A DNA stretch of 64,000 bases. It comes from Bog-532 sp963720945. Its GTDB lineage: Bacteria; Actinomycetota; Actinomycetes; Streptosporangiales; Streptosporangiaceae. Positions 15,710 to 23,119 of this stretch are shown here, piece after piece; within the stretch, counting starts at the first letter, position 1, and the number at the start of each line of letters is the position of its first letter. A model generated the notes under the pieces. It had not been told where the DNA came from, made no database searches, and worked only from the letters and a program-made list of their open reading frames with translations. The DNA is taken from NCBI GenBank assembly GCA_963720945.1, contig CAVRHH010000029.1:62001-126000 (forward strand), in the 5' to 3' direction. Position numbers and translations under genes: made by a program.

Positions 15710-16887
15710 GTCGAGTACGCCGAGTTCTCGTACACGTATTCGTCGGTCAGGTCGGTGGTCGCGATGGTGGCGGCGTTCGGCCCGGCGGACAGGTCGATAG
15801 TGATCGTGACGTCCCGCGGGGACATGTCGACCTTGGACCGCTCGTCACCGGCGCAGCCGTTCCGGCAGACCCAGATGCCGTTGATCGCGACGTTCAGCCG
15901 GTCCGGCTCGAACTGGGCGGCGGTCGTGCCCACGGCGGAGACCACCCGCCCCCAGTTCGGGTCCTCGCCCGCGATCGCGCACTTCAGCAGGTTGCTGCGG
16001 GCCACCGCGCGCCCGGCGGCCACCGCGTCGTCCTCGCTGGCCGCGCCGATCACCTCGACCGCGATCATCTTGCCCGCCCCCTCGGCGTCCAGCTGGAGCT
16101 GGCGCGCCAGGTCGGCGCACACCTCGGTGAGCAGGCCGGTGAACTCCTCCGGATCCGGCTGGATCCCGGACGCGCCGCTGGCCAGCAGCAGCACGGTGTC
16201 GTTGGTGGACATGCAGCCGTCGGTGTCGAGCCGGTCGAAGGTCACCCCGACCGCGGCCCGCAGCGCCGCGTCCAGGCCGGCGGCGGGCAGGTCCGCGTCG
16301 GTGGTGAGCACGCACAGCATCGTGGCCAGGCCGGGGGCGAGCATGCCCGCTCCCTTGGCCATGCCGCCGATGGCGTACCCGGTCCCGTCCCCGCCGGCTT
16401 CCGGGCCCGCGGCGGCCCGGCGGAAGGAGATCTTGACGACCGTGTCGGTGGTCCGGATGGCGTCGGCCGCGGCCAGTCCCCCGCCGCGGGAGGCCTCGGT
16501 GACGCAGGCGTCCACGGCCGGGAGCAGCTTGTCCATCGGCAGCCGCTCGCCGATCAGGCCGGTGGAGCAGACGGCCATCTCACCGGCCGAGTCGCCGAGC
16601 GCGGCGGCGAGCCGTTCCGCGGTCAGGTGGGTGTCCTGGAAGCCGGACGGCCCGGTGCAGGCGTTGGCCCCGCCGGAGTTGAGGGCCACCGCACGGACGC
16701 GCTCGCCCTGTACCACCTGCTGGGTCCAGAGCACCGGCGCCGCCTTCACCCGGTTGGAGGTGAACGTGCCCGCGGCGGCGCGGGACGGCCCGTCGTTGAT
16801 GACGACCGCGACGTCGCGGTCGCCGGAGGCCTTGAGCCTGGCCACCACGCCGGCGGCGCGGAAACCGAGCGGGGCGGTGACGCTCAC
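15706..16887 (-). CDS. argJ: Bifunctional ornithine acetyltransferase / N-acetylglutamate synthase
   Basis: Recycles the acetyl group from N-acetylornithine to glutamate. The precursor self-cleaves before the Thr of the ATML motif, seen here as KGAGMLAPGLATMLCVLTT near residue 190. The C-terminal half has the GEDPNWGRV signature. 393 residues. GTG start with ACAGGAG about 8 nt upstream. The stop overlaps argB by 4 nt. A 61-bp gap separates it from argC, filled exactly by a 21-codon mini-ORF. Confidence 0.96.
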   Translation of the reverse strand: MSVTAPLGFRAAGVVARLKASGDRDVAVVINDGPSRAAAGTFTSNRVKAAPVLWTQQVVQGERVRAVALNSGGANACTGPSGFQDTHLTAERLAAALGDSAGEMAVCSTGLIGERLPMDKLLPAVDACVTEASRGGGLAAADAIRTTDTVVKISFRRAAAGPEAGGDGTGYAIGGMAKGAGMLAPGLATMLCVLTTDADLPAAGLDAALRAAVGVTFDRLDTDGCMSTNDTVLLLASGASGIQPDPEEFTGLLTEVCADLARQLQLDAEGAGKMIAVEVIGAASEDDAVAAGRAVARSNLLKCAIAGEDPNWGRVVSAVGTTAAQFEPDRLNVAINGIWVCRNGCAGDERSKVDMSPRDVTITIDLSAGPNAATIATTDLTDEYVYENSAYST

Positions 16888-16949
16888 TGGTGCGCTCCTG
16901 TGGCCGTGGGGGTCGGGGGGCAGGGGATGCCGGGGGCGGGCAGGGTCAT
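16884..16949 (-). CDS. Possible 21-aa coupling ORF between argC and argJ
   Basis: ATG at 16949 overlaps the argC stop (TGATG) and the TGA at 16886-16884 overlaps the argJ GTG start, so the ORF bridges the gap exactly: MTLPAPGIPCPPTPTATGAHQ would be the product in full. No family is known to me. It could serve translational coupling of argC to argJ, or be chance in a GC-rich gap. Presence of overlaps at both ends is the only support. Confidence 0.25.
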   Translation of the reverse strand: MTLPAPGIPCPPTPTATGAHQ

Positions 16950-18079
16950 CACGGCGCGACTCCGTAGACGGTGAGGCCGGCCGATTCCGGCAGGCCGAGC
17001 ATGAGGTTGGCGTTCTGCAGCGCCTGCCCGGCCGCGCCCTTGCCGAGGTTGTCGATCGCCGTGACGACGACGGCCCGGCCCGCGTGGGTGTCGGCCGCAG
17101 CCTGCAGCTGAGCCGCGTTCGACCCGGCGGTCGCGCCGGTGCCGGGCCAGTAGCCCTCGGGCAGCAGGTGCACGAACGTCTCCCCCGCGTACGCGGCGCC
17201 GATGGATTCGCGCAGCAGCGTGGTGGCCGCCGCCTGCCCGGCGTCCGCGTCCGCGGCGGCGTCCCCGGCCGTGGCGGCGTCCCCGGCCGCGGCGGCGTCC
17301 CCGGCCGCGGCGGCGTCCCCGGCGAGGCGCGCCGTGGCGGTGGCGAGGATGCCGCGCGGCATCGGGGCCAGCGTCGGCGTGAACGAGATCGTGACCCGGG
17401 CCCCGGCGCCGTCCTGGGCCAGCACGCCCTGCAGGGCTTCCTCGATCTCTGGGGTATGCCGGTGCAAGCCGCCGGCCTTGTAGGCGGACACGGCCCCCAT
17501 GACCTCGCTGCCCATCAGGTTCGGTGCGGGCGCGCGGCCGGCGCCCGACGTGCCGGAGGCGGCCACGATTACGATGTCGGCGGGCTCGGCCAGCCCGCTG
17601 GCCAGCAGCGGGGCGAGCGCCAGGATTGATGCGGTGGCGTAGCAGCCGGGCGCGGCCACCCGGGCCGAGGCGCGGATCCGCTCGCGCGCACCGGGAAGTT
17701 CGGGCAGCCCGTAGGTCCAGGTGCCCGCGTGCTCCCCGCCGTAGTACCGCGCCCAGGAGGCCGGATCGGCGAGCCGGAAGCCGGCCCCCAGGTCCACGAT
17801 CTTCACCGCGGCCGGGAGCTCCGCGGCCAGCGCGGCGGCCTCCGCGTGCGGCATGGCCATGAAGACAAGGTCGGCCCCGGCAAGCACGGCCGGATCCGCG
17901 GGGCCGAACGTCCGGTCCGCGAGCCCGATGAGGTTCGGGTGCACGGACGTGACCGGGGCCCCGGCGTTCGACCCGGCCGTCAGCGGGCCGATCTCCAGGT
18001 CCGGGTGCCCGGCCAGGAGGCGGAGCAGTTCTCCGCCCGCGTAGCCGCTCGCACCTGCTACTGCGACCCGTGCGCCCAT
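16949..18079 (-). CDS. argC: N-acetyl-gamma-glutamyl-phosphate reductase with repeat insertion
   Basis: NADPH-dependent reduction of acetylglutamyl phosphate to the semialdehyde. The N-terminal Rossmann motif VAVAGASGYAGGELLRLL, the active-site cysteine in APGCYATAS near residue 150 and GGLHRHTPEIEEAL are present. In the C-terminal half, just after ILATATARLA, sits a GDAAAA-type repeat of about 28 residues absent from ordinary family members, giving 376 instead of about 345 residues. I chose ATG 18079 (MGARVAVAG) because the conserved domain starts there; an upstream in-frame start adds only non-conserved residues. First gene of the arg operon. Confidence 0.94.
   Translation of the reverse strand: MGARVAVAGASGYAGGELLRLLAGHPDLEIGPLTAGSNAGAPVTSVHPNLIGLADRTFGPADPAVLAGADLVFMAMPHAEAAALAAELPAAVKIVDLGAGFRLADPASWARYYGGEHAGTWTYGLPELPGARERIRASARVAAPGCYATASILALAPLLASGLAEPADIVIVAASGTSGAGRAPAPNLMGSEVMGAVSAYKAGGLHRHTPEIEEALQGVLAQDGAGARVTISFTPTLAPMPRGILATATARLAGDAAAAGDAAAAGDAATAGDAAADADAGQAAATTLLRESIGAAYAGETFVHLLPEGYWPGTGATAGSNAAQLQAAADTHAGRAVVVTAIDNLGKGAAGQALQNANLMLGLPESAGLTVYGVAP
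17253..17324. repeat. 18-bp tandem repeat, 4 copies, inside argC
   Basis: Unit close to GCCGCGGCGGCGTCCCCG, four copies with one or two substitutions. In frame it encodes GDAAAA-type units in the C-terminal half of ArgC. Confidence 0.9.
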
Positions 18080-18146
18080 GTCGCGCGTTCCTCCTGCTCC
18101 GGCGCTGGCGCGCCGTCGGTGACATCCGAGCCGCCACACCCGCTAT

Positions 18147-18181
18147 TGAAAAATAATGCACTACCCCGAGAACTTATGCAA
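18147..18181 (-). promoter_or_regulatory. arg operon promoter overlapped by an ARG-box-like operator
   Basis: Minus strand: -35 TTGCAT (18181-18176), 17 bp, -10 CATTAT (18158-18153). The plus-strand sequence TGAAAAATAATGCA (18147-18160) matches the TGAAT-WWWW-ATTCA ARG-box consensus at all but two positions and covers the -10. A further half-site-like TTGCATAAG overlaps the -35. This AT-rich patch stands out in a very GC-rich region, 70-100 bp upstream of argC. ArgR repression is inferred. Confidence 0.6.
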
Positions 18182-18196
18182 GGGAATTTGTTCTGG

Positions 18197-18300
18197 CCCC
18201 CGGCAAGTGGCGTGCCCGCCCGGCCCCGGCAAGTGGCGTGCCGGCTTGACCCCGCCAAGCGGCGTGCCCGCCCGGCCCCCCGGCAAGTGACGGGCCCGCA
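18197..18300. repeat. 26-28-bp tandem repeat, 4 degenerate copies
   Basis: Copies of CCGGCAAGTGGCGTGCCCGC plus a short GC-rich tail, with AAG positions at 18205, 18231, 18257 and 18285. Not a multiple of three and not within a credible gene. It lies immediately upstream of the arg promoter. Confidence 0.8.
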
Positions 18301-18599
18301 CCGCGACGGCGAAAGCTTTGTATGCAGCGGCGCCTTTGCCGCGACCCCGGTGTATGCGCAGGTGCCTCCGCATACATACAGACATGCTTTAAGGGAGGAC
18401 AGACGTGGACGGTGAGGCGGCTGTGACGGGAGTCGCAAAGCAGAGGCGACCGGGGTGAGACGGGAGAAAGGCGTGCTCGTGGACAACGGGGTGGCGGCTT
18501 GGGGGTGCGACGGGAGCGCGGCATTATGGAAGTGAGCGGACCGGGAATGACGGCACGAGGCTGGAACCTGGCGGGTGCGCAACCGGGTCCAAGGATGAT

Positions 18600-19229
18600 G
18601 TGAGCCCGAATCCCAGGATGCGGAGTAAGCCAGCAGTGCGTCGCCGCCCGTGCGCAGGCCGTCGGCCTGCGTCTCGCCCCAGCCGCCAGCTGACCGCACC
18701 GGCCCGCGCCGGACTGCCTTTCGCCAGGCCCGGACTGCCCTTCGCCAGGCTTTCCCTCGCCAGGCCGGCCTGCGGGCGGTTCCACCGGCCCGGCCGCGCT
18801 TCTGGCAGGCTCAGCTTCGCTGAACCGGCCCGTCAGCGGCTCTCCCGCGCCGGGCTGACGGCGCTGGCCGCCGGTCTGGGCCTGGGCGTGCTCGCGGGCT
18901 GCGGAACGTCGGGCGCGGCGAGCAACCCGGGCGCCGCCCAGACCTGCGGGACCACCCGGACCGGCGCGAATGTCCCGGTCATCGTCACCATCGACCAGGG
19001 ATCGGTGTCCTGCACGACCGCGCTTCGGGTGGAAAACTCGTACGCGGCCGTGGTGCGTACCGGCCAGATCCGGGGGACCGGCGGCGGCGCCCCGGTCACG
19101 GTGAGCGGCTGGACCTGCCAGGGCTTCCCGACGCCCGAGGTGCTGAAGACCGGCGAGACCTCGGTGTGCCGCGCCGGCGCCGCCGAGGTCCTGGCCGTCC
19201 TCCCGCCCCCCAGCGCCGCCCCCTCCTAA
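18600..19229 (+). CDS. Putative lipoprotein, small Cys-containing domain
   Basis: 209 residues from a GTG with AAGGA 4-5 nt upstream; ATG 18618 is an alternative. Residues ~1-80 are Arg/Pro-rich with an internal LPFARPG-type repeat. Then a hydrophobic stretch (LTALAAGLGLGVLAGC) ends in a lipobox with the lipid-acceptor Cys near residue 101. The mature part of about 108 residues has four further cysteines and is rich in Val, Thr and Gly, suggesting a small secreted beta-type domain. I do not recognise the family. The long charged region before the signal is odd, so the true start may be later, although no ATG or GTG lies near the signal. Convergent with mshC. Confidence 0.6.
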   Translation: MSPNPRMRSKPAVRRRPCAGRRPASRPSRQLTAPARAGLPFARPGLPFARLSLARPACGRFHRPGRASGRLSFAEPARQRLSRAGLTALAAGLGLGVLAGCGTSGAASNPGAAQTCGTTRTGANVPVIVTIDQGSVSCTTALRVENSYAAVVRTGQIRGTGGGAPVTVSGWTCQGFPTPEVLKTGETSVCRAGAAEVLAVLPPPSAAPS

Positions 19230-19246
19230 GCCCCGGCGGGTGTCAC

Positions 19247-19470
19247 GGGCAGAGAAACTGGGGCATATGGCAGCGTCTGTTTTTAAGTTGGCGGTCTCGG
19301 GCGTGTCGCGGGTCCTCGCGGGCGTGGTTGAAGTGTGCTGGCATGGTGTGCCGGTTTTCCGGCAGCACCGCCACCAGCGCATCATCAGTACCCATAGCGC
19401 GATCCTGCCACCCAAATCGCGCAATGTCAGATAAAAACCGACGCTGCCCATGTTGCCAGTTTCTCTGCCC
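19247..19470. mobile_element. MITE-like element with about 40-bp imperfect terminal inverted repeats
   Basis: The ends are inverted copies: both begin GGGCAGAGAAACTGG (15 identical bases), then after a divergent 7-bp block share GGCAGCGTC and GTTTTTA, giving about 31 of 40 matching positions. The 224-bp element has no credible ORF. Inside are two smaller hairpins (TGCCGG-TTTT-CCGGCA and GCGCGAT/ATCGCGC). It lies between the convergent lipoprotein and mshC genes. It could instead be a large transcribed hairpin acting as a two-way terminator, since each arm carries a T5 tract. A partial match to the arm tip occurs at 41413-41450. I see no clear target-site duplication. Confidence 0.5.
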
Positions 19471-19585
19471 ATAGGGCCCCTGGTGCCGCCGGCGGGGCAG
19501 GGCCGAAGCGGGGCGAGGGCCGGGCCGGGCCGAGTCGGCGGCCGGGCCAAGGCGGGGGCCGGGCGAGGGCGGAGGGCGGGGCGGT

Positions 19586-20728
19586 TTACCAGAGGCCGAG
19601 GAGGGAGCCGAGGGAACGGGCGGCGGGGCCACCTTCGGTTTCGGCGATGCGCAGGGCCGTGGGGACGTCGAGGTCGTCGGCGAGGGCGGCCCGCACCGCG
19701 GTGACGGCCGCGTCGTCGTGACCGGCCGGGTCCCGTCCGGGACGGCCCGCCGCCGCGGCGATCCGATCCAGCCGGGCGGCGGCCGCGTCCAGGCCGGCGC
19801 GGTCGTAATCCCAGTCCTCGTGCCAGCGGCGGTCCAGGATCAGCAGCCGGACGGCCGCGGCCGGGTAATCAGCGAGCAGTTCCTTGATGAGCACGAGGTT
19901 GCCGGCTGACTTGGCCATCTTTGCCCCGGCCACCCGGACGACGCCCGCGTTCAGCCGGGCCCGGGCGAACGGCGTGACGCCGGTGAACGTCTCGGCCAGC
20001 GCCGCCTGGTAGGCGTGGTGCGGGAAGCGCAGGTCAGCGCCGCCCGCCTGGACGTCGACGGCCGCGCCGAAGGCGTGCAGCGCCATCGCCGCGCATTCGG
20101 CGTGCCAGCCCGGCCGGCCCGGGCCCCAGGGGCTGGCCCAGGCCGGTTCGCCATCCCGGGACGCCTGCCAGACGGCGACGTCGAACGGGTCGTCCTTGCG
20201 CGGGTCGCCGGGCTGGTCGCCGTACTCGGCCGCGAGCCGCAGCGCCTCGCCCTGGTCCGGTACGGCCCGCCGGGCGGCGGCGCCGCCGCGGAAGTACACC
20301 TGGCCATCCCGCTGGTAGGCCGCCCCCTGGTCCAGCAGGCCGGCCGCCAGCGCGATGACCTGCGGGATGAACACGTGCGCGCGGGGTTCGAGGGCCGGGC
20401 GGCCCACCCCCAGCGCGGTCATGTCCTGGTCGAAGTAGAACTGCTGGATGGCGGCGAACCGGTCGTAGGGAGAACCGTCCCGGTTCGCCGCGGCGAGCAG
20501 GACGTCGTCGACGTCGGTCACGTTGCGGCACATGATCACTTCGGCGCCGCCGGCGTGCAGGACCCGGGACAGCGTGTCCGCCCAGACGAAGGTCGCGGCG
20601 TGGCCCAGATGCGTCACGTCGTAGGGGGTGATGCCGCACACGTACACCCGGGCCCGCCCGGCCAGCGGCAGCGGCGTCCCGCCGAGCCGCAGCGCGGGCG
20701 CCAGGCCCACCTCAAGCATCTGATCCAT
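19586..20728 (-). CDS. mshC: Cysteine:GlcN-Ins ligase (mycothiol synthesis)
   Basis: ATP-dependent ligation of cysteine to glucosaminyl-inositol, third step of mycothiol synthesis. It is a class I cysteinyl-tRNA synthetase relative. The signature VCGITPYDVTHLGHAATFVWAD near residue 30 is the MshC version of the CysRS CGPTVYD/HIGN region, and the zinc/cysteine site residues fit (ECAAMA, GGADLRFPHH). The KMSKS loop reads KMAKSAGNLV. 380 residues, slightly shorter than the usual ~410, and it lacks the CysRS anticodon-binding C-terminus. A true CysRS is less likely. Start ATG 20728; ATG 20719 is also possible. It converges on the MITE-like element. Confidence 0.85.
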   Translation of the reverse strand: MDQMLEVGLAPALRLGGTPLPLAGRARVYVCGITPYDVTHLGHAATFVWADTLSRVLHAGGAEVIMCRNVTDVDDVLLAAANRDGSPYDRFAAIQQFYFDQDMTALGVGRPALEPRAHVFIPQVIALAAGLLDQGAAYQRDGQVYFRGGAAARRAVPDQGEALRLAAEYGDQPGDPRKDDPFDVAVWQASRDGEPAWASPWGPGRPGWHAECAAMALHAFGAAVDVQAGGADLRFPHHAYQAALAETFTGVTPFARARLNAGVVRVAGAKMAKSAGNLVLIKELLADYPAAAVRLLILDRRWHEDWDYDRAGLDAAAARLDRIAAAAGRPGRDPAGHDDAAVTAVRAALADDLDVPTALRIAETEGGPAARSLGSLLGLW

Positions 20729-20788
20729 CAGCCCGCCTCACCTGATCACGTTGTGCTGGCGAAAGCGATGCTAGTCCGGTAGGCGACG

Positions 20789-21739
20789 TCAGGGGCGGGC
20801 GCGCGCCGGGGGCCTGGTCCCGGAACGGGCCGCGATCGTGTAGAGGTCACGGGCGGGCCCGGTCAGGCGGCAGCAGGCCGGCCAGACCGCCCGCAGGGTG
20901 CGGCGCAGGTCCAGCCCGCTGACCGGCACCGCGCAGAGCGTCCCGGCGGCGAGGTCGGCCGCGACGGCGAGCGAGCTGAGCACCGCCGGGCCGGCCCCAG
21001 CGGCGACCGCGGCCTTGATCGCGGTGGTGGAGGACAGCTCCGCGAGCGGTGGCACCCGGTCCAGGCCGACCTGGGCGGCCAGCGCTTCCTCGAGGTAGCG
21101 GCGCGTGCCCGAGCCGGCTTCCCGGGCCACCAGGGGGGTGCCCGCGAGCTCGCGGGCGGTGATCCCGCGGCCGCCCCGGCGGGCCCGCAGCGCCCACGGA
21201 TGGGCCGGGGCGACGATCACCGTCAGCACGTCCGCGCCGACCGGCTCGGCGCGCAGCCCGTCCGGCAGGTCCGGGCCCTCGACGAAGCCCACGTCGGCGG
21301 CGTCCGCGAGGACCGCGTCGGCCACGTCGGCGGAATTGACCGCCATCAGCGCGACGGCCGCGCCGGGATCCATGGCCCGCAGCGCGATCAGCCAGGCCGG
21401 GAGCAGGTACTCCGCGACGGTCATGCTGGCCGCGATCCGCACCCGGGAGTCGCGCTCCCGGCGCAGCGCGGTGACGCCCGCGTCCAGGGCCGCCGCGGCG
21501 TCAATGGCCGCCTGCGCCCAGTCGCCGACCAGCGCACCGGCCGGGGTCAGCCGGGATCCGCGCGGCGAACGCTCGATCAGGGCCAGTCCGAGCTGGCCTT
21601 CCAGCTGCCGCATCCGGGCGCTGGCCGCGGGCTGGGACATGCCGTGCTCGGTGGCCGCGCGGCCCAGGCTGCCCAGCCGGGCCACCGTGAGCAGCAGGTC
21701 AAACCCGGTGAGGTCGGATACCCGCGATGCCAAGGTCAT
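20789..21739 (-). CDS. LysR-family transcriptional regulator
   Basis: 316 residues. The N-terminal winged helix-turn-helix (residues ~10-70: LLLTVARLGSLGRAATEHGMSQPAASARMRQLE region) is typical LysR, followed by a type 2 periplasmic-binding-like effector domain (~95-300). Divergently transcribed from the TDT transporter gene with a 70-bp shared promoter region holding a T-N11-A palindrome, so it most likely controls that transporter and itself. The effector is unknown; sulfite, a dicarboxylate or another small anion would fit TDT transporters. Confidence 0.88.
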   Translation of the reverse strand: MTLASRVSDLTGFDLLLTVARLGSLGRAATEHGMSQPAASARMRQLEGQLGLALIERSPRGSRLTPAGALVGDWAQAAIDAAAALDAGVTALRRERDSRVRIAASMTVAEYLLPAWLIALRAMDPGAAVALMAVNSADVADAVLADAADVGFVEGPDLPDGLRAEPVGADVLTVIVAPAHPWALRARRGGRGITARELAGTPLVAREAGSGTRRYLEEALAAQVGLDRVPPLAELSSTTAIKAAVAAGAGPAVLSSLAVAADLAAGTLCAVPVSGLDLRRTLRAVWPACCRLTGPARDLYTIAARSGTRPPARARP

Positions 21740-21748
21740 AAGCAGAGG

Positions 21749-21761
21749 TTATGACGCCATA
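21749..21761. promoter_or_regulatory. LysR-type T-N11-A operator candidate
   Basis: TTATGACGCCATA has the T-N11-A form with TATG/CATA dyad symmetry, centred about 16 bp upstream of the LysR start and 55 bp upstream of the TDT gene. Assignment rests on pattern and on the divergent arrangement. Confidence 0.45.
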
Positions 21762-21809
21762 GCGCTCTGCCGGCTACCGGAGCCGGCCGCCCTGGCACAC
21801 AGTGAAGGC

Positions 21810-23060
21810 ATGGCGCAGATTCTCGACGTTCCGCCCGGTGCCGCCGATGCGGACCGGGGCATACCCCGACATGTCCCGTTCGGTCTGTTCAAAGAGCTGG
21901 AACGGCCGGGTGGTGTGGTCCGGGACCTCGGCCCGAACTGGTTCGCGGCGGTCATGGGCACCGGCATCGTGGCCAACGCGGGCGCGATCCTGCCGCTGCG
22001 GATGCCCGGGCTGCGGGGGTTCGCGACGGTGGTGTGGGGGCTGGCCGCCGTGATGCTGATCGGGCTGACGGCCGCCTGGGCCGCGCACTGGATCCGGTAC
22101 CCGGAGCGGGCCCGCGGGCACGCCCGGCACCCGGTCATGGCGCAATTCTGGGGTGCCCCGGCGATGGCGCTGATGACGGTGGGCACCGGCACGCTGGTGC
22201 TCGGGCGCAGCGTGCTCGGCACGGGCACGGCCGTGCACGCGGACTGGGTGCTGTGGGGCGCCGGGACCGCCCTCGGCCTGGTGACCGTGTGCTGGATCCC
22301 GTACCTGATGATGACGCGGCCCGCGATGAGGGCGGACGGATCGCCGGGCGCGTTCGGCGGGTGGCTCATGCCCGTGGTGCCGCCGATGGTGTCCGCGGCC
22401 AGCGGCGCGCTGCTGGTGCCCTACGCCGCGCCCGGGCAGGGACGGCTGACGCTGCTGCTGGCCTGTTACGCGATGTTCGGTATCAGCCTGCTCGCCTCGG
22501 TGATCATCATCACCCAGATCTGGTCCGGGCTGGTCACCCGCGGGGCCGGGCCCGCGGTGCTGGTGCCGACTCTGTGGATCGTGCTCGGCCCGCTCGGCCA
22601 GTCGGTCACCGCCGCGGGCGTCCTGGGGACCGCGGCCGCGGGGGTGCTGCCCGCGCCGTACGCGCCGGGGGCGGCCGTGTTCGCACTGCTCTACGGGGTG
22701 CCGGTGTGGGGCTTCGCGATGCTGTGGCTCGTCCTGGCCGCGGCGATCACCGTGCGGGCCGCGCTGAGGGCCACCGGGGGCCTGCCGTTCGCGCTGACCT
22801 GGTGGAGCTTCACCTTCCCGGTCGGCACGGTCGTGACCGGGACGATCGCGCTGGCGGCCCGCAGCCACGCGGAGGTGCTGCGCGGGGCCTCCGTCGTGCT
22901 GTACGCCTTCCTGCTGGTGGCCTGGCTGGTGGTCGCGGCGTGTACCGCGCACGGCACCGCCACCGGCCGGCTGCTCGGCCCGATGCCCCCGGTGACGCCG
23001 CCGGAGCCGGATCGGCGTGACTTTTCCGCAGATGCCGCGGAATACCCACGCCGATCATGA
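21810..23060 (+). CDS. TDT-family transporter (TehA/Mae1/SLAC1-like)
   Basis: 416-residue integral membrane protein from ATG 21810. The opening LERPGGVVRDLGPNWFAAVMGTGIV is typical of the tellurite-resistance/dicarboxylate transporter family, whose members have ten membrane helices around a central pore. About ten hydrophobic segments can be counted, and the helix-opening PNWFAAVMGTGI motif is intact. Family members move C4-dicarboxylates, sulfite or anions, and the substrate here cannot be told. The frame is open upstream to 21105 only because it runs antisense through the LysR gene. Divergent LysR regulator next door. Confidence 0.85.
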   Translation: MAQILDVPPGAADADRGIPRHVPFGLFKELERPGGVVRDLGPNWFAAVMGTGIVANAGAILPLRMPGLRGFATVVWGLAAVMLIGLTAAWAAHWIRYPERARGHARHPVMAQFWGAPAMALMTVGTGTLVLGRSVLGTGTAVHADWVLWGAGTALGLVTVCWIPYLMMTRPAMRADGSPGAFGGWLMPVVPPMVSAASGALLVPYAAPGQGRLTLLLACYAMFGISLLASVIIITQIWSGLVTRGAGPAVLVPTLWIVLGPLGQSVTAAGVLGTAAAGVLPAPYAPGAAVFALLYGVPVWGFAMLWLVLAAAITVRAALRATGGLPFALTWWSFTFPVGTVVTGTIALAARSHAEVLRGASVVLYAFLLVAWLVVAACTAHGTATGRLLGPMPPVTPPEPDRRDFSADAAEYPRRS

Positions 23061-23119
23061 GCGGTCGCGCCGCGGAAGGCCCGGGACAGGCGCAGGCCCG
23101 GGACAGGCGAAGGCCGGGA

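Larger units (their letters stand above)
18080..18599. other. argC upstream region, no gene seen
   Basis: About 520 bp between divergent argC and the lipoprotein gene. It holds the arg promoter and ARG-box-like site (18147-18181) and a 26-bp tandem array (18197-18300). Between 18311 and 18385 there are scattered TGTATGC/GCATACA elements and a GCGGC-GCCTTT-GCCGC hairpin. I see no protein-coding ORF with an SD. Where the plus-strand promoter of the lipoprotein gene lies is unclear. Confidence 0.5.

Noticed and set aside
14696..17629. 977-codon plus-strand ORF antisense to argB-argJ-argC
   Set aside because: Same antisense artefact; it starts within the argB repeat and has no SD.
19166..19474. 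Plus-strand ORF across the MITE-like element
   Set aside because: Starts inside the lipoprotein C-terminus in another frame and crosses the inverted repeats; no SD or conservation.
19586..20728. Cysteinyl-tRNA synthetase instead of MshC
   Set aside because: THLGHAATF motif and lack of an anticodon-binding domain fit MshC better.
21105..21809. Longer TDT transporter start
   Set aside because: Upstream part overlaps LysR in antisense and has no transporter similarity.
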